Source: JBBQHX01 sp038324385 (GTDB lineage: Bacteria > Gemmatimonadota > Gemmatimonadetes > Gemmatimonadales > Gemmatimonadaceae). From it: a DNA stretch of 8,061 bases. The position numbers and the translations under genes are program-made. The stretch spans positions 1 to 8,061 of the forward strand of contig JBBQHX010000173.1 in assembly GCA_038324385.1 (NCBI GenBank), read 5' to 3'. The notes under the pieces were generated by a model. It ran no database searches. It was not told the origin of the DNA and saw only the letters and a list, made by a program, of their open reading frames with translations. Positions 1 to 6,025 of this stretch are shown here, piece after piece; positions within the stretch are counted from its first letter, which is position 1, and each line of letters begins with the position of its first letter.

Positions 1-23
1 GAACTCTCTCGGTCCTTCCGGAT

Positions 24-1715
24 ATGTTCGAAGTCGTTCGACATCACCCCTTCCGCCGGACCGCGCTCCTCGCCGGCGCCGCGTTGCTCGCCGCGACCAT
101 CGCGTGTGACGGGGGCGACACCGCCGACGGCGACGACCGGAGCCCCGCCGATGCCGGCGGAACACTGATTATCTCGACGGGCGCCGATCCTGGCACGCTG
201 ATGCCGTTGTATTCCGACCGCAGCAACTCGCGCATCATCGTCGACCAACTGTTCGAGCGATTGGCGACGCTGACTCCGGAGCTGAACACGGTCGGCGATG
301 ACGGCTTCGAGCCGGCGCTTGCCGACCGATGGAGCTGGAGCGACGACTCGCTCTCGATCGCCTTTCACCTTGCGCCGGACGCGCGGTGGCACGACGGGCG
401 CCCGGTGGTGGCGCGCGATGTGGTCTTCTCGATCATGGTGGCGAAGCGTCCCGAGGTCGCCGCCGCCGCGGCCGACCGGCTCGCGTCGATCGACTCGGTT
501 ACCGCGCGGGACTCGACCACCGCCGTCGTCTGGTTCGCCCGTCGATACCCGGAGCAGTTTTTCGACGCCGTCGAGCACACACATATCCTCCCGTCGCACA
601 TCCTCGGTGACGTTCCGGCGGCCGAGCTTCGGACGCATGCCTTCGCGCGCGAGCCCGTTGGCAGCGGTCCCTACCGCCTGCGCGAGTGGTCCCCGGGACA
701 GACGGTGGTCCTGGTCGCCGACAGCAGCTATCACGGCGGACGTGCGGCAATCTCGCAACTGGTCTGGACGATCGCGCCCGATCCGGTGATCGCGGCCACG
801 CGATTCCTCGCCGAGGAGGCCGATCTGTTCGAGGCCGTTCGCGTTGAGCATCTCCCTGACATCGCGGCCAACCCGAATCTCACGCTCGCCCTCGGGCACG
901 GACTGGCGTACGCCTTCCTCGGCTTCAATCCGGCCGGTGCCGGTGGCATGCCGCACCCGCTATTCGCCGATCGTGCGCTGCGTCGCGCGCTCTCGATGGC
1001 GATGGACCGGGAGAGGATGGTGCGCAACGTGTTCGACTCACTTGGCGTGGTGCCGCGCGGTCCGTATACGCGGGCTACGCGAGGAGCGGACAGCACGCTG
1101 GCCCAACTTCCCTACGACCTGGATGCCGCGCGCCGCGCCCTCGATTCGCTGGGCTGGCACGACACCGACGGCGACGGAATCCGCGAGAAGGGCGGACAGC
1201 GTCTCGCCTTTACCACGATGGTACCGACGTCGAGCGCGCCGCGCATGCGCATGGCCGTGCTCGCCCAGGAGCAGTTCAAGGCGGTCGGCGCGGCGATGAG
1301 CGTCGAGCCCCTCGAGATCAACGCCTTCATCGAACGGGCGCGCTCCGGCCGCTTCGACGCCTATATCAATGCGTGGAACCCCGACGCCAGCCCGGGCGGT
1401 CTGCAGCAGACCTGGCGGACCGACGGGCAGATGAACTGGAGCCACTATTCCAACCCGACGTTCGATGTCGCGGTGGACTCGATGCTCGCGGCCGGCTCCG
1501 CGGCGCAACGCAGCGTCTTTCTTCGTCAGGCATATCAGACGATCGTCGATGACGCCGCGGCCGTCTGGCTCTATGAGCCCGTGACCGCGATCGGCATCCA
1601 TGCCCGCGTGGTGCACGGCCCGCTGCGCCCCGACGGTTGGTGGCGCGACATCGCCAACTGGCGCATACCCGCCGATCGGCGGATCAGGCGCGACGCTATC
1701 GTCAACGCGCAGTGA
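24..1715 (+). CDS. ABC transporter substrate-binding lipoprotein, family 5 (peptide/oligopeptide type)
   Basis: This is the extracytoplasmic solute receptor of the ABC importer encoded downstream, and would bind peptides and deliver them to the DppB/DppC channel. The 563 aa length is typical of family 5 (DppA/OppA-like) binding proteins. The N-terminus has a basic stretch (HHPFRR) and a hydrophobic core ending in ATIAC, so Cys28 is a likely lipid-attachment site; Thr at -3 is less usual than Leu. An Asp/Gly-rich linker (about 29-45) precedes the folded domain. Family hallmarks are the ARWHDGRPVVARDVVFS segment (about 120-136), VGSGPYRLREW (212-222), ALRRALSMAMDRERMV (318-333) and the WNPDASP/SNPTFD region (451-481). 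A DTDGDGIRE motif lies at 380-388. The ATG at 24 gives a complete signal peptide but has no clear Shine-Dalgarno, and only 23 bases of upstream sequence are visible. Family is secure; ligand is unknown, and nickel or other non-peptide ligands occur in this family. Confidence 0.93.
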   Translation: MFEVVRHHPFRRTALLAGAALLAATIACDGGDTADGDDRSPADAGGTLIISTGADPGTLMPLYSDRSNSRIIVDQLFERLATLTPELNTVGDDGFEPALADRWSWSDDSLSIAFHLAPDARWHDGRPVVARDVVFSIMVAKRPEVAAAAADRLASIDSVTARDSTTAVVWFARRYPEQFFDAVEHTHILPSHILGDVPAAELRTHAFAREPVGSGPYRLREWSPGQTVVLVADSSYHGGRAAISQLVWTIAPDPVIAATRFLAEEADLFEAVRVEHLPDIAANPNLTLALGHGLAYAFLGFNPAGAGGMPHPLFADRALRRALSMAMDRERMVRNVFDSLGVVPRGPYTRATRGADSTLAQLPYDLDAARRALDSLGWHDTDGDGIREKGGQRLAFTTMVPTSSAPRMRMAVLAQEQFKAVGAAMSVEPLEINAFIERARSGRFDAYINAWNPDASPGGLQQTWRTDGQMNWSHYSNPTFDVAVDSMLAAGSAAQRSVFLRQAYQTIVDDAAAVWLYEPVTAIGIHARVVHGPLRPDGWWRDIANWRIPADRRIRRDAIVNAQ

Positions 1716-1756
1716 CAGACGCCGCACGCGAACGGCACCCGCGCGTCGTCTCCGCT

Positions 1757-1788
1757 CGCGGTCGGAGCGGGCGCCCGCTCCGACCGCG
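1757..1788. promoter_or_regulatory. Perfect 32-nt palindrome between binding-protein gene and dppB
   Basis: The half-site CGCGGTCGGAGCGGGC is followed directly by its exact reverse complement, giving 16+16 bases centred between 1772 and 1773. The right edge touches the GTG start of dppB at 1789. It fills much of the 73-base gap after the binding-protein stop. In RNA it would fold into a very stable GC hairpin with only a tiny loop. Intercistronic hairpins after binding-protein genes are known in ABC operons (such as mal) to protect upstream mRNA and lower downstream expression; a similar role here is inference. The only GGAG in the gap (1764-1767) would be locked in the stem. A dyad operator is an alternative reading. 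Confidence 0.75.
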
Positions 1789-2757
1789 GTGATCACGTTC
1801 GTCGTGCGGCGGCTGGTGCTCGCGGTGCTCGTCGTGGTCGCCGCGACCACGCTCGCGTTCGCCGTGCTGCGGCTGGCCCCGGGTGATCCGTTCACGGCCA
1901 CCGTCGAACAGGTCGGGGGGTCGGATGCCGCGCGCGCGACCCTCCGCGCCCGCTACGGACTCGACCAGCCGATCGCGACGCAGTATCTGACGTATCTCGC
2001 CCTCGTCGCGCGCGGCGACCTCGGCCCGTCCGCGGTGGAGCCGCGGACGGCCGCCCGGATCATCCGCGACGCGCTGCCGAACACGCTCCTCCTGATGGGC
2101 ACGTCGATCGCGCTCGCGTTCATCGGCGGCGTCGTGATCGGGGCGTGGCAGGCGTCAGGCGCCGGCCGCGTCGGCGACCGCCTGACGAGCCGCCTTGGTC
2201 TCGTGCTCTACTCGGTGCCCGAGTTCTGGCTCGCGCTGGTGGCGTTGCTCATCTTCGCCTATCACTTGCGCTGGTTTCCGTTAGGCGGCGTTGCCTCGCC
2301 GCTGGCCTGGATGCTCCCACCCGGCGCACAGCTGCTCGACCGCCTGCATCACCTGGCGCTGCCCGCGCTGGTGCTCGCCGCCGTCAATGCCGCCGTCGTC
2401 GCGCGCTTTCAGCGTGAGGCACTGATCGACGTCCTGCCCGAGCCGTGGCTGCGTGCGGCGCGCGCGCGCGGCCTCTCGGAGCGCCGCACGATCGGCCGAC
2501 ACGCGTTGCGCGCGGCGCTCCCCCCCATCGCCACCCTGTTCGGCCTCGCCTTCCCGGCGCTCCTCGGCGGCACGGTGCTGGTCGAGCGCGTGTTCGCCTG
2601 GCCGGGGATGGGCTACGTGACGATCAACGCGATCGCCCAGCGTGACTACTTCGTCGTCACGGCCGCGGTGATCGTCGGCGCGATCATGACCGCTGTCGGC
2701 AGCCTGATCGCCGATCTGCTCCACGCGGCGCTCGACCCGCGGGTCCGCGTCGCGTGA
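1789..2757 (+). CDS. dppB: Peptide ABC transporter permease, DppB/OppB type
   Basis: This is an inner-membrane channel subunit that pairs with the DppC-like protein encoded next. The reading frame is open from 1600, but residues before GTG 1789 are Arg/Pro-rich and overlap the preceding gene. From 1789 the protein begins MITFVVRRLVLAVLVVV, the usual short basic N-terminus and first helix of DppB, giving 322 aa, normal for the family. The LAPGDPF segment (29-35) is a DppB hallmark. The cytoplasmic EAA-type loop that docks on the ATPase is at about 218-245 (RAARARGLSERR, then HALRAALPP). The late motif VLVERVFAWPGMGY (263-276) and the ending ALDPRV are also typical. About six membrane segments are visible. 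The start has no accessible Shine-Dalgarno because a perfect palindrome lies immediately upstream. The stop overlaps the next start by four bases (GTGA), suggesting coupled translation. Confidence 0.93.
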   Translation: MITFVVRRLVLAVLVVVAATTLAFAVLRLAPGDPFTATVEQVGGSDAARATLRARYGLDQPIATQYLTYLALVARGDLGPSAVEPRTAARIIRDALPNTLLLMGTSIALAFIGGVVIGAWQASGAGRVGDRLTSRLGLVLYSVPEFWLALVALLIFAYHLRWFPLGGVASPLAWMLPPGAQLLDRLHHLALPALVLAAVNAAVVARFQREALIDVLPEPWLRAARARGLSERRTIGRHALRAALPPIATLFGLAFPALLGGTVLVERVFAWPGMGYVTINAIAQRDYFVVTAAVIVGAIMTAVGSLIADLLHAALDPRVRVA

Positions 2758-3674
2758 GGCGCCCATCGCCTCACTGGCTGAATGACGCTCGCACGATGGG
2801 CGCGCCCGCCGCGCTGCTGGCCGTGCTGCTGCTCGTCGCGCTGCTTGCACCGCTGCTGGCGCCATACGACCCGGTGCTACACATCGACAGCGTCGGCTTG
2901 AGTCACTCACCGCCGTCGGCGGCCCATCCCTTCGGGACGGACGTCTATGGCCGCGACGTGTTGAGCCGCGTCCTGCACGGTGCACGGGTCTCGTTGCTCG
3001 TCGGTGCGACGGCGGCGCTGGTCGCGGTCTCGCTCGGCACACTCGTCGGCGTGACGGCCGGCTATCGTGGCGGCACGGTCGATTCGATCTTGATGCGGCT
3101 CGTCGACGTGGGGCTCGCGCTGCCGCGACTTCTCGTCCTGATCGCCGTGCTCGCGCTCTGGGGCGCACCGTCGGTGTGGCAGCTCGCGCTGCTCGTGGGC
3201 GCCACGGGATGGCTCGCCATGAGCCGCATCGTGCGCGCGGAGACCCGGGCGTTGCGCGATCGCGACTACATCAGCGCCGCGCGCGCCCTTGGCGCCTCGC
3301 CGGCGCGCGTCCTCGTGCGGCATCTGGGCCCCGGCCTCGCCGCGCCGCTGCTCGTCGCCACCGTTCTGTTCACTGGCCAGGCCGTCGTGCTCGAGGCCAG
3401 CCTGTCGTATCTCGGCCTCGGCGTGCGGCCGCCCGAGGCCAGTTGGGGGAATGTCATCCAGGAGGGCGCGCCGTTCATCGGGACCGCGTGGTGGGTGGCG
3501 CTCTTTCCGGGGCTCGCCGTCGTCCTCGCGGTGGCTACCGTCAACAGCGCCGGCGAGGCGTTGCGGGCCCAGCTGAGCGGACGGGGCCGCTGGACGCCGC
3601 CGGTGCTTGACTTAGCTTCACCCGATGGCGTTCCACCCGCCGGACGCCCGGTGCCCGCGATACCCGTCGCCTGA
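2754..3674 (+). CDS. dppC: Peptide ABC transporter permease, DppC/OppC type
   Basis: This is the second membrane subunit, forming the translocation pore with DppB. GTG at 2754 overlaps the dppB stop by four bases, and the 306 aa product starts with a short basic stretch before its first helix (about 17-36). DppC hallmarks follow in order: HPFGTDVYGRDVLSR (58-72) after the first helix; the EAA-type coupling loop DYISAARALGASPARVLVRH (171-190); and SYLGLGVRPPEASWGN (218-233) before the last helix. Family proteins normally end soon after the segment matching AGEALRAQL (266-274). Here about 30 further Pro-rich residues follow (to PVPAIPVA), with no recognisable domain. This tail is probably a harmless read-out into former intergenic DNA, or a sign that the family end was lost. 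Function is secure at family level; dipeptide versus oligopeptide substrate is not. Confidence 0.93.
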   Translation: MRRPSPHWLNDARTMGAPAALLAVLLLVALLAPLLAPYDPVLHIDSVGLSHSPPSAAHPFGTDVYGRDVLSRVLHGARVSLLVGATAALVAVSLGTLVGVTAGYRGGTVDSILMRLVDVGLALPRLLVLIAVLALWGAPSVWQLALLVGATGWLAMSRIVRAETRALRDRDYISAARALGASPARVLVRHLGPGLAAPLLVATVLFTGQAVVLEASLSYLGLGVRPPEASWGNVIQEGAPFIGTAWWVALFPGLAVVLAVATVNSAGEALRAQLSGRGRWTPPVLDLASPDGVPPAGRPVPAIPVA

Positions 3675-3726
3675 CGCTGCCCACCGATCCGGGCGACACC
3701 GCCGGCGATATCCCCAGCGCTTCCGC

Positions 3727-4776
3727 ATGAGCGAGCCCCTCCTCTCCGTTCGCGACCTCCGGACCCACTTCCACACCCCGAGCGGTCTTGCTCGCGCGGT
3801 GGATGGCGTGTCGTTCGACGTGGCGCGCGGCGAGACGTTGGGCCTCGTCGGCGAGAGCGGGTGCGGCAAGAGCATCACCGGCTTCTCGATCCTTGGCCTG
3901 ATTCCTCCCCCGGGCCGCATCGAGCGCGGGAGCCAGGTGCGCTTCGAGGGGCGCGACCTCATCGGGTTGGCCGATCGCGAGTTGCGGGCGATCCGCGGCG
4001 ACCGGATCAGCATGATCTTCCAGGAGCCGATGAGCGCCCTCAACCCGGTGTTCACCGTCGGCGATCAGATCGCCGAGGTGGTGCGGGTGCATCGCAAGAC
4101 CACGCGCAAGGCGGCCTGGGCGCGCGCGGTGGAGATGCTCACGCTGGTCGGCATTCCGTCACCGGGAGAACGGGCGTCGCAGTACCCGCATCAGCTGTCG
4201 GGTGGCATGCGGCAGCGCGTGCTCATCGCCATGGCGCTCGCGCTCGACCCCGCACTGGTGATCGCCGACGAGCCCACGACGGCGCTCGACGTCACGATTC
4301 AGGCGCAGATCCTCGAGCTGCTGCAGTCGCTCCAGAGCCGCCTCGGGACGGCGATCCTGATGATCACGCACGATCTCGGGGTGATCGCCGAAACAGCCTC
4401 ACGCGTCGTGGTCATGTACGCTGGGCAGGTCGTCGAGGAGTCGCCGGTGCGGCCGCTGTTCGCGGCACCCGCGCACCCCTACACTGAGGGGTTGCTGCGG
4501 GCGATGCCGCGCCTCGGTGGTGCCGGCGGCCGTCTCGCGACAATCCCCGGCACGGTGCCCGCGCCGACGGCCTGGCCCGACGGGTGTCGCTTCCGCGCTC
4601 GCTGCCCGTACGCCTGGGAACGGTGCGCGCGGGAAATGCCGCCGCTCTACCCGGTCGCCGACGGTCGTTCGGCTCGCTGCCATCTGGTCGACGAGCCGGC
4701 GCGGCGCACGCTGCCGATGCTGGCCGGGGCGCCGGCGCCTGGTGAAGGCGACCACTCGGCCGGGGGGGCGCGATGA
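3727..4776 (+). CDS. dppD: Peptide ABC transporter ATP-binding protein, DppD/OppD type
   Basis: This is a cytoplasmic ATPase that pairs with the DppF-like subunit and powers import through DppB/DppC. With ATG 3727 it is 349 aa, beginning MSEPLLSVRDLRTHF, the usual DppD start. Visible motifs are Walker A GESGCGKS (42-49), Q-loop FQEPMSALNP (98-107), signature LSGGMRQR (157-164), Walker B LVIADEP (177-183) with catalytic Glu182, D-loop ALDVTIQ and H-loop His215 (ITHDLG). The C-terminal oligopeptide-transporter extension follows, with HPYTEGLL at 250-257 and cysteines 287, 293, 300 and 318, positioned like those reported to hold a [4Fe-4S] cluster in related OppD/DppD proteins. The gene starts 52 bases after dppC. 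An in-frame ATG at 3625 would add 34 Arg/Pro-rich residues and overlap dppC; I judge it less likely. No clear Shine-Dalgarno precedes 3727. The stop overlaps the next start (ATGA). Confidence 0.94.
   Translation: MSEPLLSVRDLRTHFHTPSGLARAVDGVSFDVARGETLGLVGESGCGKSITGFSILGLIPPPGRIERGSQVRFEGRDLIGLADRELRAIRGDRISMIFQEPMSALNPVFTVGDQIAEVVRVHRKTTRKAAWARAVEMLTLVGIPSPGERASQYPHQLSGGMRQRVLIAMALALDPALVIADEPTTALDVTIQAQILELLQSLQSRLGTAILMITHDLGVIAETASRVVVMYAGQVVEESPVRPLFAAPAHPYTEGLLRAMPRLGGAGGRLATIPGTVPAPTAWPDGCRFRARCPYAWERCAREMPPLYPVADGRSARCHLVDEPARRTLPMLAGAPAPGEGDHSAGGAR
4762..4768 (+). promoter_or_regulatory. G7 tract acting as probable ribosome-binding site of dppF
   Basis: A run of seven G ends four bases before the ATG at 4773. 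GGGGG can pair with the CCUCC anti-Shine-Dalgarno using one G-U pair, so this is the best ribosome site in the operon. It lies inside the 3' end of dppD, where it encodes the Gly-Gly near the C-terminus. Because it is a homopolymer, a length change would alter both the spacing to the dppF start and the last codons of dppD. Confidence 0.5.
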
Positions 4777-4824
4777 CCCGGGACAACCGGTCGATGGGGG
4801 ATGGTGCGCGGGGGGCCCCCCCCC
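4762..4824. repeat. Cluster of homopolymer tracts at the dppD/dppF junction
   Basis: Within 63 bases there are G7 (4762-4768), G5 (4796-4800), G6 (4810-4815) and C9 (4816-4824), the last two directly adjacent. No comparable run appears elsewhere in the window. The G5, G6 and C9 tracts lie inside the dppF coding start, so any slip of one base changes its frame. Such tracts are typical both of phase-variable genes and of sequencing or assembly errors; the sequence alone cannot tell which. Confidence 0.7.
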
Positions 4825-5948
4825 AACAACACGATACCCCCACCGGCGCCGAACCGCATCACCACGCTGCCGCCACCGTTCCGCCGCCGCCGCCGCCGCT
4901 GCTCGCCGTTCGCGATCTCGTCAAGCACTTCCCCATTCGCGGCGGCTTCTTCGGCCGCGCGCAGGGTGCCGTCCGTGCCGTCGACGGGATCTCCTTCGAC
5001 GTCGCCCGCGGCGAGACGCTCGGCGTCGTTGGCGAGTCCGGATGCGGCAAGACCACCGCGGGGCGGATGATCCTGCGTCTCATCGAGCCCACGTCCGGTT
5101 CCGTCCACTTCGACGGGGTCGACGTGCTCGCCCTCGGCGCGGGCCCACTGCGGCGACTCCGGCGGAAGATGCAGATCGTCTTTCAGGACCCGTTCTCCTC
5201 GCTCAACCCCCGCATGACCGTGGGCGCCGCGATTCGCGAGGGGCTCGTGGTCCACAAGCTCGCCGAAGGGGCAGCCGCCGATGCGCGCGTCCGCGCGTTG
5301 CTCGACGAGGTCGGCCTGCAGCCCGACTACATGAACCGCTATCCGCACGAGTTCTCGGGTGGGCAGCGGCAGCGAATCGGGATCGCGCGGGCGCTCAGCG
5401 TCGAGCCGACGTTCATCGTCTGCGACGAGCCCGTGTCCGCGCTCGACGTATCGGTCCAGGCGCAGGTGATCAACCTGCTCAGCGACCTGCAGCGCGACCG
5501 TGGTCTTACCTATCTGTTCATTGCCCACGACCTCTCGGTGGTCGAGCACGTGGCCGATCGCGTGGCGGTGATGTATCTCGGGCACATCGTGGAGCTGGCC
5601 GCGTCGACCGATCTCTACCGCGAGCCGCTGATGCCCTACACGCAGGCGCTGCTCTCAGCCGTGCCCGTGCCCGATCCAACCGTGCGCAAGACACGCATCG
5701 TGCTGGAGGGTGACGTCCCGTCGCCGGCGAATCCGCCGCCGGGGTGCGTCTTCCACCCTCGCTGCCCGCATCCGGCGCGCGATGCAGCGTGCGCGGCGAT
5801 CGTCCCGCCGCTCGAGGAGAAGGCGCCCGGTCACTGGGCCGCCTGCATCAAGCAACTCCCCACGATGATCTCGTGGGAGCAGCAGCGCACGGCGGGCGGC
5901 ACGCGCCAGCCGGAACGCCACCTCCCCATCGCCGCCCCGTCTGCCTGA
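4773..5948 (+). CDS. dppF: Peptide ABC transporter ATP-binding protein, DppF/OppF type
   Basis: This is the second ATPase of the importer, expected to form a heterodimer with DppD. The 391 aa product has Walker A GESGCGKTT (87-95), Q-loop FQDPFSSLNP (137-146), signature FSGGQRQR (194-201), Walker B FIVCDEP (214-220) with Glu219, SALDVSVQA, and H-loop His252 (AHDLSVVE). The C-terminal peptide-transporter extension contains MPYTQALL (287-294) and cysteines 325, 331, 340 and 358, spaced like a [4Fe-4S] site. It is longer than usual: about 42 residues precede the normal DppF beginning (LLAVRDLVKHFP), are rich in Gly, His and Pro, and include six consecutive prolines (37-42). This segment is encoded across G and C homopolymers. 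ATG 4773 overlaps the dppD stop (ATGA) and has a G7 tract four bases upstream; Met8 (4794) is the only other near in-frame start. After residue 360 a 31-residue tail has no recognised role. Confidence 0.92.
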   Translation: MTRDNRSMGDGARGAPPQQHDTPTGAEPHHHAAATVPPPPPPLLAVRDLVKHFPIRGGFFGRAQGAVRAVDGISFDVARGETLGVVGESGCGKTTAGRMILRLIEPTSGSVHFDGVDVLALGAGPLRRLRRKMQIVFQDPFSSLNPRMTVGAAIREGLVVHKLAEGAAADARVRALLDEVGLQPDYMNRYPHEFSGGQRQRIGIARALSVEPTFIVCDEPVSALDVSVQAQVINLLSDLQRDRGLTYLFIAHDLSVVEHVADRVAVMYLGHIVELAASTDLYREPLMPYTQALLSAVPVPDPTVRKTRIVLEGDVPSPANPPPGCVFHPRCPHPARDAACAAIVPPLEEKAPGHWAACIKQLPTMISWEQQRTAGGTRQPERHLPIAAPSA

Positions 5949-5977
5949 CGATCGACGTCCGACGTTCCACGCCTGAC

Positions 5978-6025
5978 GTGCCGGCCCGTGTGACCGGCAC
6001 CCTCTTCCCTCCTCTCCTTTCACTC
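5978..6025 (+). promoter_or_regulatory. Small hairpin plus pyrimidine-rich tract before the POT gene
   Basis: GTGCCGG (5978-5984) and CCGGCAC (5994-6000) form a 7-bp stem with a 9-base loop. It is followed by a tract of almost only C and T (6001-6025) leading to the GTG chosen as the POT start. There is no pure T run, so this is a poor intrinsic terminator. It could be a weak attenuator, a C-rich Rho-loading region, or an mRNA-stability element between dppF and the POT gene. No promoter is recognisable in the 77-base gap. Confidence 0.35.

Noticed and set aside
1600..1788. Upstream extension of the dppB frame
   Set aside because: Arg/Pro-rich, overlaps the end of the binding-protein gene in another frame, and precedes a typical DppB N-terminus.
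1038..1901. 287-codon minus-strand open frame
   Set aside because: Arg/Gly-rich, low-complexity translation lying antisense to a clear binding-protein gene; a GC-rich shadow frame.
2734..2745. 12-nt perfect palindrome GACCCGCGGGTC at the end of dppB
   Set aside because: Short and GC-only, and it encodes the conserved LDPR ending of DppB, so coding constraint explains it.
2281..3168. 295-codon minus-strand open frame
   Set aside because: Antisense to dppB/dppC, dominated by Arg, Ala and Pro with no family motif.
3811..5053. Similar DNA stretches near 3811-3873 and 4991-5053
   Set aside because: These are the matching Walker A regions of the paralogous DppD and DppF ATPases, not a mobile or recombination repeat.
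4647..5585. 312-codon minus-strand open frame
   Set aside because: Antisense to the dppF ATPase core; composition mirrors the codon bias of dppF rather than a protein family.
4517..5713. 398-codon plus-strand open frame overlapping dppD and dppF
   Set aside because: Highly Arg/Pro-rich out-of-frame reading of two secure ATPase genes.
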